From positions 39,928,235-39,992,234 of the forward strand of contig CM075781.1 in NCBI GenBank assembly GCA_037974665.1: a stretch of DNA of 64,000 nucleotides. The letters are read 5' to 3'. Under the pieces are notes generated by a model that ran no database searches, had not been told where the DNA came from, and was given only the letters and a program-made list of their open reading frames with translations. The first letter of the stretch is position 1. Each line of letters opens with the position of its first letter. A program made the position numbers and the translations under genes. This document shows positions 11,153 to 22,252 of this stretch, in pieces. Source of the DNA: Ehretia macrophylla. Its lineage: Eukaryota > Streptophyta > Magnoliopsida > Boraginales > Ehretiaceae.

Positions 11153-11565
11153 GATTTTCTGAGTAGTTGTAGGCAGGTCAAGAAATCACCTTTCTGGTGC
11201 CTTTGCCCGACCTCGATCTTGCCCAGTTGTGTCACTTTGACAAGTTATTTATTGCTTTGTGCCACGTGTCGTCCTTTCATTAATATGTCAGTTTTTTTGG
11301 CAGCTTTTCTAAAGCATCGTGTCTAGTGTAATCGGCGCATCTTTTGGGATTTTTCAACTTCCTTCCCTTTTTTGTTTATAAGTTGAGGGTCTTTTCAAGT
11401 TTTTTTTTAATTTCACCTTTTTGAAACCTTCCTTGTTCTTCCCCATACATCCCCGTGATCAACTCTTTCCTCCCTTATCCTTTGTTTGCGAACTCTCATC
11501 TCTTCGTCATCTTTTTAGGACCTTGGGTTGCTAGGTACGTCTTTCTAGCCTCTTCTTCATTCTTG

Positions 11566-11626
<61 letters not shown>
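11153..11626 (+). promoter_or_regulatory. Leader and possible promoter of the antisense frame; (TA)n tract
   Basis: This stretch lies between the Tat 3' LTR and the antisense frame. TTTATAAG at about 11375-11382 could be a TATA box for plus-strand transcription, with a pyrimidine-rich leader after it. A pure (TA)n tract runs from about 11567 to 11622, directly before the ATG at 11627. Promoter function is inferred from position only. Confidence 0.35.
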
Positions 11627-11628
<2 letters not shown>

Positions 11629-13871
11629 GATGAGTAGCAATAGTTCAGATTCTTAGAATCAATCCGACCACTCTTACGGTGGCGAGGAGAGCAGTGATTC
11701 TTCCTTTAATCCTAGTACTCCTGTGGAGAGAGTACCTTCAACACTTGAGGCTGGTTATCCTTTCCTGATTTCCCCTAGGACTACAACTGTTACGGCTATT
11801 CCACTTAGGGTTGTCTCCCCCGGGAGGATTATCCTGTGCCCTTCTGCTCCTCCGCCTATTGAAGTTGTAGCACCTACTAATAAGAAGGTGGTAGACCCCG
11901 CAATTCCCGTATTCTCTAGTCCTAATTCCCCTAGGAGGTCGGAGAGGACTACCGCAGCTTTAACGTGCAACTATCGCGTTAGTGACGAGCTTGCTCTTTA
12001 TGTTACGAATAGTGGGGTTGTCCCATCTGGTTTTTTCATGCGAATCCCCAAAAGACGCGAGAGGGCCTACCGACTTGGTGAGGGTGAGGTCACTTTTTAT
12101 ACCAATATCTTCTAACTCTGCGTCCTGTTCATCCCTTCTTTTATCAGAGCCATTTTAAATATCTTCAATCCTAGTCTTGGTCAGGTGATTCTGAATTGTT
12201 GGTGGATGATAATCGGGTTTTATAGGTACCTCAAGGAGTTAGGTTTTGATCTGACTCCAAACCTCTTCCTTTACTTTTACACAATAAAGTTCACTGACTG
12301 ACTAGGGTGGTACTATTTTACTGCCCAAACTGGAAAGAACCTTTTCACGAAGTGGCCTTCTTTAAACAAAGGATGACACTCTAAGTATGTATACATATCC
12401 TCTTATTCCGAGTGGGATGTTAGCGCCAAGTGGTGTGTTCTTCCGAAACCCTATCCAACTGGTAAGGTCTTGACCCCAGAAGAAGAAGTTGTGACACGTT
12501 TCTTGAAGGGTCGCCCCCATGTTGATGGTAATAGATTTTTGGTCCTTGAGGAAGTTCTCAATTCAGACCTGTATTGGGAGAGTCCTCAAGTTCCCCAAGC
12601 TAATCCAAATGTGTTTGAATCCTCTAGACCTACTCCTAAGAGTGAGGTTGAGACGTTCGAGGCTCGTTCTCCCACTGCTGATGAGGTTCAGTTTTCACAG
12701 GTTTTGTTTTGCTCTTATTCTTTTTCCCGAGCTAACCATCTTTTTCCTTTTTCAGGTATGGACATTTCAGATGAGCTGGAGGCTACCTTAGCGCAGCAGG
12801 CCCGATGGAAAGGAAAAAGGAAGATGGGTGAAGGCGTTGGTCCTCTTAAGAGAAGTCGTTCTGAGACTGTTGAAGTCGAGGTAGAAGTTCGTAAGGTTGG
12901 TGACGAACCTCTTACCAATGAATAGTTTGATTCAGACTTCTTTGTTAATGAGACCAGGCAGCCTATTCCCATGGAAGAGCTGGAGGGAAATGTTGCTGAC
13001 CTAATAAGCCAAAGCACCTAGTCTGCTGATCTACACACCAGGGGGCCCATCCTAAACCCAGCATCACTACCTCACCTGGAATCAAATTCACATTGGGACC
13101 TGAGCTTAGTTATAAAAAGATCCCCGCTTTAAGAAGATTTTGAGTGCCCCCTCCAAGTTAGTTAACCCTCTTACTGTAAGGGAGGCCATGGAATATTGTT
13201 TCAAACAGGTTGCCTTCTTCTACTACCAGTTTTAATCTTTCAGTCTCTTCTTTATTACGTCGACTTCATCTCATCTATATTATTCCTCCTTTGGCAGCAA
13301 ACTCAAGCTCACTATGATGGCATTAAGTATTGTCTTAAGGCTGGAGATCTTGCGAAAGACCTGATAGACAGGTATTATGAGAAGAAGACATATCTCCCTG
13401 GTTATGCCAAATACAGAGATGAGAAAGAGCAGGAGATTTCAGGCTGAAGGTGTCTCATGAAGCAAAGGTCAGAACGCTGAAGGCTCAGCATGAGATTGAT
13501 CTTAACGTTGTAAAGAGTAACTTGAGAAGGACTCCAGCAGGTCTGGCTTCTTCTAATCAGCTTGCTGAGGTATTGAGCATGGTATTGAATACCTCACTGG
13601 CGAATCACGATGCTCAGCTCTGGCTCAGGCCCACCCGGCTGTTAAGGATTACAAGTGCAGTGATGAATATCGCGAGGTTTTCTCTCAAGCCTACCTCAAA
13701 GCCCAGAGTCGTGGCATTATCGAAGGCCAAGAGATCTCTTTTATACGAGCTGAGAAACTTTCCAGAGCTCATGATGTTGAGATTGAATTTTTCTTGCTAC
13801 TGAAGGAGTCTGCATCTGACCTAGAGGGTAATGATGGTCGTGAGGACGGCGATGGTCCCGCTGATGTCTAG
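11627..13871 (+). pseudogene. Antisense additional ORF of the Tat element (putative gypsy-type transposon family), with introns
   Basis: The frame opens with ATGATG at 11627 and continues past stops at 11654, 12113, near 12300 and near 12374. A Ser/Pro-rich N-terminal part precedes a domain with the features of the Pfam family called putative gypsy type transposon: FIPSFIRAILNIFNPSLGQV, WWMIIGFYRYLKELGFDLTP and LGWYYFTAQ. Lys/Arg-rich and charged, probably coiled-coil, segments follow to about 13860. One intron is likely at 13209-13297 (CAG/GT donor, GGCAG acceptor): splicing joins EYCFKQ to QTQAHYDGIK in frame across 89 bases. A second, at 12701-12755, has good splice signals but does not restore the frame exactly. 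The strand is opposite to gag-pol. Such antisense frames are known in the Tat lineage; function is unknown. Confidence 0.7.
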
Positions 13872-14330
13872 TTTCCTTTTGTTGATTTTTGAGGTCTTCT
13901 TGTTGACCTTTCTTTTGATGTATAACTAAATTTCTCCTTCCCTTCGTGGGAGGTTTGGACATCTTTTCTTTTTCTTTTTATATATTTATGAAAAATGCTA
14001 TGACTTTCCTCTTAGCCTTTTCAGGTATTATGTGTTTGTACATACGTTTTCCTCTTATTTGTGCATGCTTTACTGTCAATTTTTTGACTTTTTGTGTGAT
14101 CACTCGGGCGCAACTACTAGTTGTTTGTCAGGTTGTTCTACAGCATTACCGCTTAATGGTTCCTTTTAACGCTTTTAGGGACTCTTTTAGCAATTTGATG
14201 GGTCAAACCTCGTGTTTTTTCGATCTTGGGTCTTGTCTTAGTGGCTTTAGACCTCATAATACTTGTAATAATAAGTACTTACAAAAGGTATGGGAAAATC
14301 ATTTTGTATTTCATTGATTACTTCAGATCA
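13872..14330. other. Spacer between the two convergent reading directions of the Tat element
   Basis: No recognised coding sequence. The antisense frame (plus strand) and the gag-pol frame (minus strand) run toward each other here, so this region would hold the 3' end of the antisense transcript. It is rich in TTTT-containing stretches on the plus strand. Confidence 0.4.
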
Positions 14331-15440
14331 TTACACAAAATACTTTTTAAGATGCTCGATATGCCAAGCATTCTTAAGCTTTTTCCCTTCTAGCTCGGCC
14401 AGCTTATAAGTTCCTGGCTTTAGCTCTTCTATGACCTTGTAAGGGCCTTCCCAGCGTGGCCCAAGTTTTCCCTGGGTAAAATCGGGTCGGAAACATGCAT
14501 TTCTCAAGACTAAGTCCCCTTTTTGCAAACGCCGAGGTCGGACGAGCTTGGTGTAGCTTCGCTCCATGGCTCTTTTGCTTTCTAGCATTCTGATTTGAGC
14601 TTTCAGCCTAAACTCTTTTGCTAGGTTAAGGTCCATCATCAAGGCCCTATTATTTGTTTTTTCATTAAAATTTGATATCCTAGGAGTTGGTGAGCCTACC
14701 TCCACTGGCAGTACTGCCTCCGTCCCATAGGTTAGGCAGAAGGGAGTTTTCCTCGTTGTTGAACTTGGGGTCATCCTCATTGACCATAACACCTTGGGGA
14801 GTAGCTCAGCCCATAGACCATTGGCATTCTCTACTTTCATCTTTAGCGCCTACAAAACAGTTCGGTTAATGACCTCGGCTTGACCGTTAGTCTGCGGATG
14901 AGCTACAGATATAAATCTTAATTATATGCTTAGTTCTTGGCACTGTTTCTTAAAGTAAGCACAGTCGAACTGTGTGCCATGGTCGGTGATCATAGTTCGT
15001 GGAATCCCGAACCTACAGACAACGTTCTTCTATTGGAACTTCCAAGCAGCTTTGTTGGTTATGGTGGAGATTAGTTCAACCTCTACCCACTTCGTAAAGT
15101 AGTCGACAACTACAAAGATGTATTTCTTCTGTCCGACACTAATAGGGAGCTTTCCTATGATGTACAGTCCCCATTAGGTAAAAGGCCATGGACTGGTAAT
15201 GCATGTTAGCTCGGTGGCTGGTAATCTTGGAATCCTTAAGAATCTTTGGCAGACGTCGTATTTTCGCACAAAATTTTGTGCATCTTCGTGGAACGTGGGA
15301 TAATAATATCTTTGCCTTAATACTAATTGAGCTAGAGCTCGGTATCCCAGGTGATTTTCGCATATTCCCTCATAGACTTCTCGGAGTACGTACCTCCCTT
15401 TCTTCTAGTCCACGTATTTGAGTAGCGGCCAGGTGAACGA
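14331..15440 (-). pseudogene. Tat element integrase
   Basis: Read on the minus strand, the zinc-binding part is at about 15420-15250 (ICENHLGYRAL, then KYDVCQRF). The catalytic core has FVVVDYFTKWVEVE (first Asp, near 15100), MITDHGTQFD (second Asp, near 14985) and HPQTNGQAEVINR (Glu, near 14885). The C-terminal part (14840-14331) is open and ends with HIEHLKKYFV and a stop; it includes LVLRNACF and LGPRWEGPYKV. Stops occur before the core, in the core and just after the Glu motif, so the enzyme is inactive. Confidence 0.9.
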
Positions 15441-15559
15441 TCTCTTGTACAATGATCATTGTAAATCGGTGAGCAAGCCGTTCGATCATCTTGGCTTTAG
15501 TTCTTTCGCCGAGAAGTGTTTCATTCTTTAGATACTGGACCTAGGGTTGGGTCCAAGCA

Positions 15560-16617
15560 CCCTTTAGGCTAATGGCAGCTATTTACTTTCCTTCCACCAC
15601 GATATTGGCCCTTTCGACCTCCCTAAACTGCACTATTGTTCCTTCAACTGTGTTTAGCACTAATCTGGAAAGCGCGTCTGCTTTTTCATTTTCTCCTCAT
15701 GGGATCTGTGTTATACTGAACCGTTCAAACCCTGAGAGAACATCTTTGACATGAGATAGGTATACCGCCATGGCTGGTTCCCTTGTTTCATATTCCCCTT
15801 GGATCTAGTAGGCTACCAGTTGTGAATCTGTCCGCACATCTACAGCCCTTACTCTTAGTAGTTTGGCCGTTTTCAGTCCCGCTACCAAAGCTTCGTCTTC
15901 TGCCTCATTATTCGAAGTAGAAAACCCAAATTTGAGTGAGTACAACATCTTTTCACCGGCTGGGCTTATCAGCATTACTCCTGCTCCACTCCCTTGTCTG
16001 CTAGAAGATCCATCAACCTGTATATGCCAAATTGGATCTTCTACTTGTGTTTCTCCGGTGTACTCAACTATGAAGTCTGCAAGTGCTTAAGCTTTTATCG
16101 CCAATCGAGGTCGGTACTCGATGTCGAATTGGCTTAATTCTACTACTCATTTTAATAGCCTTCCTAACACTTCTGGTCGGCTTAAGATCTGCCTTAGAGG
16201 TAGGTTCATCATTACTCTGATCGGGTACGTGTCGAAGTAGTGTTTTGGCTTCCTTGAGGCTGTTATTAGTGCCAAGGTAACTTTCTCAATCTACGAGTAT
16301 TTGGCCTCAGCCCAATAAAAGGCTTTACTGACGTAGTAAACTGGTTTTTGCGTTCGTCTGTCTTCTCGAACCAAGGCCGCTGCTACTGCCGTCGCCGTTA
16401 TTGATATGTAAGCATAGAGTGGCTCCCCGTGTTCAGGTAGAGACAATATTGGGAGGGAACCCAGGTACTCCTTTAATCCGTCAAAATCCCTCTGACATTC
16501 TTCCGTCCACTGAAATTTGTTTGAGCCTCGCAGCACCTTGAATAGAGGTGCACATTTATCGGTCGACCTGGCCATAAATCTGCTAAGTACAGCCACCTTT
16601 CCTGCCAATGATTGCAC
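15560..16617 (-). pseudogene. Tat element RNase H and additional RNase H-like domain
   Basis: The first segment, 16617-16291 (FMARSTDKCAPLFKVLRG, FQWTEECQRDFDGLKEYL, YVSKAFYWAEAKYS), is the connection and retroviral-type RNase H of gypsy elements. Farther on, at about 16040-15600, a second RNase H-like signature appears: WHIQVDGSSSRQGSGAGVML, NNEAEDEALVAGL, VRTDSQLVA and ENEKADALSRL, with D, E, D and D-type positions recognisable. Two RNase H domains in a row are known in the Tat lineage. Stops at about 16290 and 16090 break the frame. A frameshift separates this part from RT near 16620. Confidence 0.8.
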
Positions 16618-16622
16618 ATCCC

Positions 16623-17310
16623 TTACACTCTGCGGGGGGTCATCTCGAGAATAGCTTGGATCTTGTCCGGGTTTGTTTCAATTCCCCTATGGGTGATCAT
16701 ATATCCCAGGAATTTTCTAGCCTTTACCATAAATGCGTACATTTCTGGATTTAACTTGATCCCGAACGTCTTTATGGTCTTAAATGCTTCCACCAGATCG
16801 GCTGGGTGATCCTCTGCGCTTTGGATATTTACCACCATATCATCTACATAAACTTCCATGTTACGCCTAATCTGGTATTGGAAAACCTGGTTCATCATCC
16901 TCTAATAGGTGGCTCCAACATTCTTTAGTCCAAAGGGCATCACTATGTAACAATAGGTGCCTCTGTCGGCAATGAATGCGATTTTCTCTTCATCTTCTGG
17001 GGCTATCTTGTTTTGGTTATATCCTTTGAATGCGACCATAAATGACAGCATCTGGCTCCCTGAGATTGAATCTACTAGTTGGTCTACCCAGGGTAGGGGA
17101 TAACAGTCATTCGTACATGTCTTGTTGAGATCTGTATAGTCCACACACATTCGCCACTACCTAGAGACTTTTTGTACCAGGACCACGTTGGCTAACCAGG
17201 TCGGGTATTGTATTTCCTGGATATTACCAGCTTTCAGGAGCTTCCAAACCTCTTCTTTGATGGTTTGATTCCTATCAAGGTGGAAGTTCCTGCGCTTCTA
17301 TTTTACTGGC
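16623..17310 (-). pseudogene. Tat element reverse transcriptase
   Basis: On the minus strand: WLANVVLVQKVS near 17190, MCVDYTDLNKTCTNDCYPLP at 17150, MPFGLKNVGATY near 16920, a stop, then MEVYVDDMVVNIQSAEDHPA (about 16865) with an intact YVDD catalytic motif. The domain ends with KFLGYMITHRGIETNPDKI. These motif forms are those of Tat elements rather than chromoviruses. At least three stops interrupt the domain. Confidence 0.92.
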
Positions 17311-18596
17311 TAGTGGTTTGGGTCCACATTCAAGTGGTGCGCTATGATGTTTGGGTTTATTTCTATCATGTCAGAAGAAGACCATGCAAATACATCTTTA
17401 TTCTCAAATAAAAAGTTAGTTATACCTTCTTTCATTGAGGGATTTAGCTCGCCGCTGACCCAAACTACTTTTCTTGGCTCCAGCTCGACCTCATCCAGCT
17501 TTTCTACTGGGACCGTTTTCCTATCTTCCTTTTTTATTTCCTTTTTCTTTTCCTTTTTGCTTTCCTCCTTCACCCCATCCCATGGACTCGAGCCTCTGAT
17601 TTTTAGTGTCGCAGCGTAATACTCTTTTGCCGCCCTTTGGTCTTCTCGAACTATTGCTATGCCCCCAGGTGTTAGGAATTTCATTACCTAGAGGTAGGTC
17701 GAGACGATTTCCCTGAGATGATGGAGGGCCATACGCCCCAGTATCCCATTGTACACTGATTGACAGTCCATTACCACAAATTCTGTCATGAATTGGATCT
17801 GCTTGCCTTCTGGCCCGATAGTGAAGGGGAAAGGGATAGTGCCTTCTGGTCTGAAACCATGGCCAGTGAATACCATTAGTTCACCACTGTATGCAGCAAG
17901 CTGTTCTATGGTGAAGCCTATTCTGAGATAGGCGTTGTAGAACAGTACATTAGCTGAGCTGTTCATGTCAATCATCATCCGCCGAATATTGCACTTCGCA
18001 ATCTGTATGGTGATCACCAGTGGATCGTCATGCGGGGTCTTGACTACTTCCAAGTTGTAGGTTGAGATGATTAACTCCTCATAAACCTTGGACTTTTTGG
18101 GTAACGGCTCTTCCCTTCCTGATCTCACATATGCTCTGCTGGCTGACCTGCTGATCCCTCCTGTAGCCAATCCTCCGGTGATCATGTTGATATTGATCAA
18201 CCTCCCGTCAACTTTCCGTGGGCTCATGTCCCTTTCTCGTCCAGCTACGTGCTCGGGATCCTGTCCCTTCTTGGCCACGTCCTTATCTAGCTTCCCTATT
18301 TGGATCAATGCTTCGATTTCATTCTTCAAGTTTTTATACTTATTGGTTTCGTGACTGTAGTCTTGGTAAAACCAGCAAAACTTCTCTTTTCCCCTTCTCT
18401 CTTGATTTGATCTCATCCGAGCGGGCCACTTGATATTGAGATCAGGTCGAGACATGATCTCCATTAACACTTCTGACCTATGTATGGTCCGTGGCATGTA
18501 TTTGTCAAACCTGCAGCTGTGAGTTGAAGTACTCGTCATTGGGCCCGACCTAGATTCTCTGACAGATCCTTCGTCTCTTTCTTTTCCATGGGGCAC
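17310..18596 (-). pseudogene. Tat element protease region
   Basis: The frame starts after a frameshift upstream. KFCWFYQDYSHETNKYKNLK (about 18380) resembles the zinc-binding linker of Tat Gag. A retropepsin domain follows, but its active-site region reads MMIDMNSSANVLF (about 17960-17995) where D-T-G-S-S-A is expected, so the catalytic triad is altered to D-M-N. QSVYNGILGRMALHHL matches the conserved end of the domain. A stop at 17688 is followed by a Lys/Glu-rich linker (17684-17310) leading to RT. Confidence 0.8.
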
Positions 18597-18699
18597 TACA
18601 CAAACTGAGCTTTTCTCCTTATGTTTTAGATCTACAACATCTTCCTCGAACGTGATGTATTTCTTAGCTTTTTTTCATTAGATGGTCCAGGTCTCTAGG

Positions 18700-19665
18700 T
18701 TTCTTCTTGGCGAGAGAGGAACAGAAGTATCTGGACCTAGTTAACCCCTACTTGTAGGCTACTATAGCCACAGCTTCTTCTAGGCTTGGGATGTCTAGGG
18801 TTACTTTGTTGAACCTCTCTATGTACTCTCGGAGAGTTTCATCACTTCCCTGCTCCAGCCGGAACAGGGAGGTAGTAGGCTTTGATGCCTTGGTGCTGTT
18901 GGTAAATCTGTTCAGAAAAATTTCAACCATGTTAGCATAACTCCTAACGGAATTTTTAGGTAAACCATAGAACCATTTTCTTGCAGTATCATCGGGGGTT
19001 CCGGGGAATGTTTTGCATTTGACTTTCTCGGGCACTTCTTTAAAAAGCATGAGGTGGTCAAAGCATTGCACGTGGTCTTTCGGATCTCCCGTGTCGTCCT
19101 ACACCGGCAAGTTGGGCAACTTATATGCTGTTGTGGACACATCTCGTATTCTCTTGATGAACGGATAGAAACCTTGGCCACTTACTGATCTTCTTCAATC
19201 CTCCGGGATTCTTGCCAGGTCTGGATCTGACCCGTTGCTTTCTTGCCTTTGTGGCCTCCTTACTTCCCTGTTGGAAGAACTGATGGAATTTTCCCTCATT
19301 TTTTCCTTCCGTCTTGGTTTTCTTCGCATGGGTGAAAACCGTTGGTCATTCCCTGAACGAGATCTCCGTGGTACTGGAGGCTGTTCTCTATTTGACCTTT
19401 GCTCCTGGACGAAGTTGTCCATGGTCTGTTTCATGCTGTGGACCAATTGAGTGAGCGTTTGCATCTCGTTACGCGACACTAGTTTTTGCACTGGCTGCTC
19501 AGCCTGGGTTGTCCCAAATGGTCCAGCCGGGCTTTCTTGCTGTTATGTGATATTTTCGGACGGAGCATCTATTTCTGGTATAGGGGTTACTCCAGAGAAT
19601 TATCGCTCGCTGTTATTCTGTTGTGCTAAGTCGCCAGAGGTAGCATGGCTTCTAGTATGAACCAT
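18700..19665 (-). pseudogene. gag: Tat element gag
   Basis: The likely start is ATG at 19665 (MVHTRSHATSGDLA), about 30 bases downstream of the primer site in element orientation. The frame has stops near 19600 and 19195, and continues with an Arg-rich segment (19491-19195) and the Retrotrans_gag domain at 19071-18748: LMLFKEVPEKVKCKTFPGTP, ARKWFYGLPKNSVRSY, TSLFRLEQGSDETLREYIER. A frameshift lies between 18748 and 18596. Packaging function is lost. Confidence 0.85.
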
Positions 19666-19695
19666 TGTTTTTGCTCAGTGAGAAATCTTTTTCGT

Positions 19696-19715
19696 TTCCC
19701 ACAGACGGTGCCAAA
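19696..19715 (-). other. Primer-binding site of the Tat element
   Basis: On the minus strand this reads TTTGGCACCGTCTGTGGGAA, directly inside the right (5') LTR. TTTGGCGCCGTCTGTGGG is the usual junction of Tat-lineage elements; one base is changed. Confidence 0.8.
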
Positions 19716-19716
19716 C

Positions 19717-20193
19717 TATTAAGGTATGAATCTGGTGAGGCTGGATTTTGGGAATAAGCTTGCTTTCAAATCCGTAAACCTGCAAAACAGAAAACAGAGT
19801 TGCAGGGGGTAGCCCTGCGTTAGCACTCCGTGCTTAAGTCAGCTGGGTACTTGAAGATGAAGAGTATAGATAATTTTTGACAAATAGTAAATTAGTTACG
19901 TCCCCTGAATAATGTTGGGTGCAATTTATACTCTCTGGATGAGAGAGAAACCGACATGCTCTGACACCGCAGACTTTGTCGGTTAAGCTGTCGTTTGGAT
20001 AAGATTTCTGGAATGTCATCGGGAGGTCCGTTTTGAGATGTCATCGGGAGGTCCAATTTGGGATGTCATCGGGAGGTAGGTAAGGTACGGAGGTTAGGTT
20101 AATTGTCGCGGACCTTCCTACTTTGTGCGGTGAAAATGATGCCTCAGGGGCATGAGAGTCCTTTTGTCGAGGTTGGCGCTTTTGCCCTTATCA
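19717..20193 (-). repeat. 5' LTR of the Tat element (477 bp)
   Basis: It matches the split left LTR. The left edge reads TATTAAGG, where the other copy has TGTTAAGG, so the terminal TG has mutated. Three ATCGGGAGGTCC-type repeats lie at about 20016-20075. The right edge is TTATCA. Confidence 0.85.
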
Positions 20194-21323
20194 GCAATAA
20201 ATTGTCATAGTCATGCCACTTAGTCAAAAAGAAATTGGTATCAGTTAAGTTCTTTTGTGAATGAAAAGACAGACAGGTTGAGGAATTCAATGAAGTTGTG
20301 ACTAGATAGAACGTAAAGGTCTGGAATCCAATGAACGCATAAGTTGCAATTAGCATGATCATAAAGTGATGATGAACAATCAACAATTTAATTGAATAGA
20401 TGTATATAGGGAGAATTCACTAGATTAAGAGGAAACAACATCAGTCAAGCAACAAGTCAACCAACTTGACCTAAGCGGATATTCGACAACATAAGCTTCT
20501 CTCAAAATAGGAGGAATATCTACAAAGAAGGGTATTTATTTACCTCCAATGCGTTCACAGTTAATCAAAAGCATCTACCAAGCTAATGAATGACAAAATT
20601 ATGATGCCAGAGTAAGAGTACTAATCTGCAATTTTATTCTCCTGAAATCCATTTTCTCGTATGATCAAGCACCTATATATATAGCCATGGTATACCACTT
20701 ATTAATAAAATATAAATCCACAAAATGACCATTATCTCTTTTTTTCATTTTTTTTAAGTGACTAAATGTCACCAACAGCTTGTGAACGTGGTCTTCTATT
20801 CTATGCCCACTAACACATGCATACCCCCACAACTAAAGGTTAGCAGGCTATAGTTATCACATGGTAAAAACCCATATACAATTTCTATTAAGTGATAAGT
20901 TTATCTCTTTCACCACCAAGATACGATACTACTTAAGTTAAATAACAAGAATTTATCATATCCTACGTTTTTGAATCGGTTACAATTCCAAAATTGAGGG
21001 TCGTTACTATCAATATAAATAATGACTATACTATTTTCACTCACTTTCTGAAAGACCAAAATTTCTATGTTAAATCCCTAAAATGCCATAATAATGATAT
21101 GCAAGAAGATACCATCACTATAATCAACAGAACACTCATAAAATCTTATCTAACCTCTAGCATATTTACTACACCGATACCCACTAGCACACACATCAGT
21201 TGACCAAGTTTTTAGCCTTTAAATCATCCCATGATCAAAAATTAAATCTATCATTATCTCAAATTACTGTCAAACTTTTAAAATAAAATAAAAATCAATT
21301 CCCTAAAATTTTGGGGTGTTACA
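20194..21323 (-). repeat. Degraded LTR-like remnant, minus orientation
   Basis: Reading from 21323 on the minus strand gives TGTAACACCCCAAAATTTTA, a common start of plant gypsy LTRs. A TATATATATAG TATA-like stretch lies at about 20672-20682. The inner end is cut by the Tat element or unrecognised. No coding sequence is seen. Confidence 0.4.
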
Positions 21324-22225
21324 CAATATGACATTGTATCAATTATATTGTTAGCTACATCATATCTATTGTTAGCTATATTGTATTTATGGCAACTTAT
21401 CACTGGTTTTAACTCTATTCCTATTTCAGACATATACCATATGATTTTCATATTTGTTCTGCTATAACTCCTATTTGCCTTACTGATATTCTATTGGTTG
21501 CAGATTTTCAGTTACTTCACATATGACCTCATTCCAGTTTTAGCTCAAATCATCTATCATATAAACTACGCTAAAGTTTTGTTTCAGAGTGTCCTTCTTA
21601 CTAAGTATTGTTTTGTTTATTTTATTATTTTGTTACATTTATGGAGAGATCAGGTTAGTAAATTGTGGTAGACATCAAAATCCACAATCACAAACTTCTA
21701 GGCACCAGCGACCTATAAGGATATAAGGCAATGGAACGACGTGAGACTCAGGACACCGGTGTGGTACCGGCCGATAACACTCTAACACTCAAGTCAGTAA
21801 TCTATTAGAAAGGGCAATAATGCGAGAAAAATACGGAAGGGTGAGAAGAATTACCGTGGAATCGACATCGATATAGGGAGTGTAAGTTGTAGATATGTAG
21901 GGAAAAGGGAGAGTATCGCTAGATGTGGTGAATACAAGATCTCATTTCGTTGTGTAGGCATTGTCTACTTATAAGTGTGGGTAGGCCAAGAGTCTTGGAG
22001 CCTTGAGACTTGTATCTCGAGAGGATTACTTTGAGTGGATGATCACTTATCTCGTAGAATAGAGTTGATCACATTTGTGTTTGTCGATTGTCATCCACTA
22101 TCAGTAGTCCAGTCAATCAAGGTCTCTTTTTGATCGTTCATCCGTCAACATCCGATAGAGTCGTGGGTCGTACTTGAATCTGTCATCAATCGTTCACATA
22201 AGATAGTATCGATATTTGGGCTTAG
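21324..22225. other. Unassigned repeat-like DNA
   Basis: No gene is seen. The part from about 21690, including CTAACACTCAAGTCAGTAAT, resembles the middle of minus-oriented Tat-type LTRs but no boundaries could be placed. Confidence 0.25.
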
Positions 22226-22252
22226 CACTATAGACAGTTTTCGTAGCCTAGC

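Larger units (their letters stand above)
851..20193 (-). mobile_element. Tat-lineage Ty3/gypsy LTR retrotransposon, split by a nested chromovirus
   Basis: The LTRs read TG...TTATCA on the plus strand: left copy 851-940 plus 10760-11142 (interrupted), right copy 19717-20193. Without the nested element the LTRs are about 473 and 477 bp and the whole element about 9.5 kb. Gag, protease, reverse transcriptase, RNase H, an extra RNase H-like segment and integrase lie in that order on the minus strand (19665 down to 14331). A separate frame runs antisense, on the plus strand, between integrase and the left LTR. The primer site and this gene order are typical of the Tat/Ogre lineage. The 5 bases on either side (ACAGA and GCAAT) do not match, so the target duplication is lost or a boundary is off. 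Coding regions contain many stops and frameshifts, so the copy is dead. Confidence 0.85.

Noticed and set aside
10860-11326. Two overlapping open frames of 100 and 84 codons
   Set aside because: They lie in the Tat LTR and its flank, and the same LTR sequence at 19800-20190 does not keep them open.
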